From: Phycisphaerales bacterium
GTDB lineage: Bacteria > Planctomycetota > Phycisphaerae > Phycisphaerales > UBA1924
DNA length: 8,985 nucleotides
NCBI GenBank assembly: GCA_007124345.1
Contig: SLFH01000346.1
Coordinates: 1 to 8,985 of the forward strand
Direction: 5' to 3'
The notes below the pieces were generated by a model. The model saw nothing but the letters and a program-made list of their open reading frames with translations, did no database searches and was not told the DNA's origin. Made by a program: the position numbers and the translations under genes. Shown here piece by piece: positions 7,288 through 8,985 of the stretch (within the stretch, counting starts at the first letter, position 1; the number at the start of each line of letters is the position of its first letter).

Positions 7288-8217
7288 ATGGCGATGAGGC
7301 TCGAACCACGCAAGCTGCGCAGGATGGTTAGCTCCGGCATCCGCCGGTACCCCCATCAACTGCTCCTCTCGATCCTGGGGCGGGAGCGAGGTCGGGGGCG
7401 GGGCGGCTCCGACGGCGGCTCGGTCGTGCCGCCCTGGTGGCGGTGGGGCAACGGCGGAGGCCCTTCGCTCGGGGCCGTCTGGCTCGGGCACGCCACAACG
7501 CTCGTCCGCCTCGGCGGGCTCTGGATCCTCACCGACCCGGTCTTCTCCGAACGCATCGGGCCGAGGGTGGCCGGGCGGACGCTCGGGCTCTCGCGCCTGA
7601 CCCCTGCGCCGGTGCCGCTGTCGGCCCTCCCGCCGATCGACATCGTCCTGATCTCCCACGCCCACTTCGACCATCTCGACCGCCCGACGCTGGCGAGGCT
7701 GGCCGACCCGCGGACCAAGGTCGTTACGGCCTGGAGGACCGCGGGCCTCATCCCGCCCGGCTTTGATAAGGTCATCGAGCTCGGGCCCGGCGAGGTCTTC
7801 GCGCACGAGGGCGTCGAAATCGCCGCGGTCCCTGTCGAGCACTGGGGCGCCCGCTTCGCCCTGGACCGCAAACGCGGGTGCAACGCCTACGCCCTGACAG
7901 CCGGGAACGAGCGGGTCGTCTTCGCCGGCGACACGGCCGAGACCGGCGCCTTCGACGACCTGCCCGGCGCGGACCTGGCGGTCTTCGGCATCGGGGCGTA
8001 CGACCCGTGGGAGCACGCCCACGCGACGCCCGAGCAGGTCTGGGCGATGGTCCGGCGCCTGGGCGCGACCCACCTCATGGGCGTGCACCACTCGACCTTC
8101 GACCTCAGCGAAGAGCCGCCCGATGAGCCGCTGCGCCGGCTGATCAAGGCCGCGGGCGATCTGCACGACCGCATCGTCGGCCGAGCCCCGGGCGAGGCGT
8201 GGCGCAAGACGGGGTGA
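7288..8217 (+). CDS. Metallo-beta-lactamase-fold hydrolase, NAPE-PLD/UlaG-like
   Basis: This 309-residue MBL-fold metal hydrolase has its closest pattern in the N-acylphosphatidylethanolamine phospholipase D (NAPE-PLD) / UlaG-like group. Metal-binding motifs, in order: VWLGHATTLV (64-73), the signature HAHFDH (H124, H126, D128, H129), VEHW with H185, FAGDT with D215, and GVHHSTF with H267/H268. The IGAYDPWEHAH...TPEQVW stretch (235-252) and TFDLSEEP (270-277) match the NAPE-PLD end of the family, which cleaves phosphodiester bonds of N-acylated phospholipids. The substrate here is unproven; related proteins act as lactonases or nucleases. There is no signal peptide; the Arg-rich N-terminus (about 8-40) could bind membrane. 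The start has GGAG (7274-7277) 10 bases upstream; ATG 7294 is an alternative. It is 126 bases after the protease and convergent with the phospholipase D gene. Confidence 0.88.
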   Translation: MAMRLEPRKLRRMVSSGIRRYPHQLLLSILGRERGRGRGGSDGGSVVPPWWRWGNGGGPSLGAVWLGHATTLVRLGGLWILTDPVFSERIGPRVAGRTLGLSRLTPAPVPLSALPPIDIVLISHAHFDHLDRPTLARLADPRTKVVTAWRTAGLIPPGFDKVIELGPGEVFAHEGVEIAAVPVEHWGARFALDRKRGCNAYALTAGNERVVFAGDTAETGAFDDLPGADLAVFGIGAYDPWEHAHATPEQVWAMVRRLGATHLMGVHHSTFDLSEEPPDEPLRRLIKAAGDLHDRIVGRAPGEAWRKTG

Positions 8218-8331
8218 GGCGAAGGCGGATCCGAAATCTCAAATTTGAGACATAGCGATCGAGATCCAAGCCCTGAGATCTGAGATTTGAAATCTGAGAT
8301 CTCAAACATAACACCCCACACCCCACACCCC
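8218..8331. repeat. AT-rich convergent spacer with nested inverted repeats and a triplicated 7-mer
   Basis: Three elements fill this 114-base gap between two converging genes. One is a perfect 14-bp palindrome TCTCAAATTTGAGA (8237-8250). The second is a 29-base near-perfect inverted repeat (8275-8303) with arms GAGATCT-G-AGATTT and AAATCT-G-AGATCTC around one central G, broken only by a G-G mismatch. The third is three perfect tandem copies of ACACCCC (8311-8331) ending at the phospholipase stop codon. The first two share the GAGATTT/AAATCTC word. The AT content contrasts sharply with the GC-rich surroundings. It may act as a bidirectional terminator or be a copy of a dispersed intergenic repeat family. 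Confidence 0.7.
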
Positions 8332-8985
8332 TCAAAGCAACGGCGCAAAGAGCTGCGCCAGGTTGTCGGCCGCGTGCCGCCAGATCGGGCGTGCTTGCCA
8401 GTCCTTTAGCGTGATGCGGTCGCTCTGACGCATGTACTCGCGCTGGAGCTGGCGGAGCTGGCTGGCGAAGTTGGTGTCGTAGACCGCCAGCGTGATCTCG
8501 TAGTTCAGCCAGAACGAACGCTGGTCGAGGTTCGCAGAGCCGATCAGCGCGATGTCGCGGTCGGCCGTCAGCGTCTTGGCGTGCAGCAGGCCCGGCCGGT
8601 ACGCCATGATCTTCACCCCCGCGTCGAGCAGATCGCTGAAGCTCGCTCGCCCGGCCGCCGCGACGATCCACTTGTTGTTCACCTTCGGCAGGATGAGCGT
8701 GACGTCCACCCCGCGCATCGCCGCGGCCGATATCCCCGCCAGCACCGTTGGATCGGGCACGAAGTACGGCGTTGTCAGGATCAGCTCCTGCTTGGCCATA
8801 TAGATCGTCGTGAGGAACGACGCCTGCACCGCCAGCGGCTGTCGCCCCGGCCCCGAGGGCAGGAGCTGCACCGCCGAGGTCTCACGCTGGTCGCACGCCT
8901 CGACCGGCGGTAGGGGCTGGAGCGTCTCCTCCAGCCCGGTGATCCGGTTCTGCGCGTCGGCGTTCCAGTCGGCCGTGAAGACCAG
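8332..8985 (-). CDS. Cardiolipin synthase-like phospholipase D family protein (5' part cut by window)
   Basis: This is the C-terminal part of a PLD-superfamily cardiolipin synthase, which transfers a phosphatidyl group between phosphatidylglycerols at the inner membrane. The frame stays open to the right edge, beginning LVFTADWN, so the GTG at 8871 is internal rather than a start. About 217 residues are visible. They include the second HKD motif HAKTLTAD followed by IALIGSANLDQRSFWLNYE, and family signatures LLPSGPG, SFLTTIYMAKQELILTTPYFVPD and ILPKVNNKWIV. The first HKD motif and N-terminal membrane segments should lie beyond the window. It ends ...LAQLFAPLL, typical of the family. With only the C-terminal half visible, a ClsA-like phosphatidylglycerol-using enzyme is most likely, but other PLD-type transferases cannot be excluded. 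Confidence 0.92.
   Translation of the reverse strand: MVFTADWNADAQNRITGLEETLQPLPPVEACDQRETSAVQLLPSGPGRQPLAVQASFLTTIYMAKQELILTTPYFVPDPTVLAGISAAAMRGVDVTLILPKVNNKWIVAAAGRASFSDLLDAGVKIMAYRPGLLHAKTLTADRDIALIGSANLDQRSFWLNYEITLAVYDTNFASQLRQLQREYMRQSDRITLKDWQARPIWRHAADNLAQLFAPLL

Noticed and set aside
6094..8166. A 690-codon open frame on the minus strand antisense to the protease and MBL genes
   Set aside because: Its translation is repetitive Arg/Gly/Asp/Val-rich sequence typical of GC-rich shadow frames, and both genes on the plus strand have full domain motifs.
8311..8331. G-quadruplex on the minus strand after the phospholipase gene
   Set aside because: Only three GGGG runs are present; a canonical intramolecular quadruplex needs four.
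8237..8331. CRISPR-like array
   Set aside because: The repeats are palindromic and adjacent, with no regular spacers and no cas genes nearby.

Overview
The window is GC-rich, gene-dense bacterial chromosome. The mix of genes suggests a planctomycete, possibly of the Phycisphaerae type: a large exported tricorn-like S41 protease, a Tat-exported superoxide dismutase, a tubby/LURP-one-like protein and a NAPE-PLD-like hydrolase, with few clear promoters. This placement is inference; there is no rRNA or other taxonomic marker in the window.

Layout. Bases 1-1765 (+) hold the end of a dipeptide/oligopeptide ABC transporter operon: the C-terminal part of a DppD/OppD-type ATPase, then a complete DppF/OppF-type ATPase overlapping it by 4 bases. 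Bases 1766-2060 have no convincing gene but contain a terminator-like hairpin. Bases 2061-2888 (-) encode a secreted Mn-type superoxide dismutase. Bases 3030-3641 (-) encode a tubby-C-terminal/LURP-one-like protein. A divergent intergenic region (3642-3870) carries an extended -10 promoter with an inverted repeat over its -35 region. It drives the main gene of the window, a 1096-residue exported tricorn-like protease (3871-7161, +). A NAPE-PLD/UlaG-like metallo-beta-lactamase-fold hydrolase follows (7288-8217, +). A 114-base AT-rich convergent spacer contains nested inverted repeats and a triplicated 7-mer. The window ends inside a cardiolipin-synthase-type phospholipase D (8332-8985, -, cut by the window edge).

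How the genes fit together. The two ATPases are the energising pair of a peptide importer whose permease and binding-protein genes should lie upstream. A secreted peptide-degrading protease nearby fits peptide scavenging, but it is a separate transcription unit and the link is only inferred. Three genes (tubby-like, NAPE-PLD-like, cardiolipin synthase-like) belong to families that act on or bind membrane lipids, but they lie in different orientations and are not an operon. I see no clear evidence of a defence system, mobile element, CRISPR array or other undescribed multi-gene system. The most notable items are the promoter dyad, active-site substitutions in the protease, and the repeat cluster at 8237-8331.
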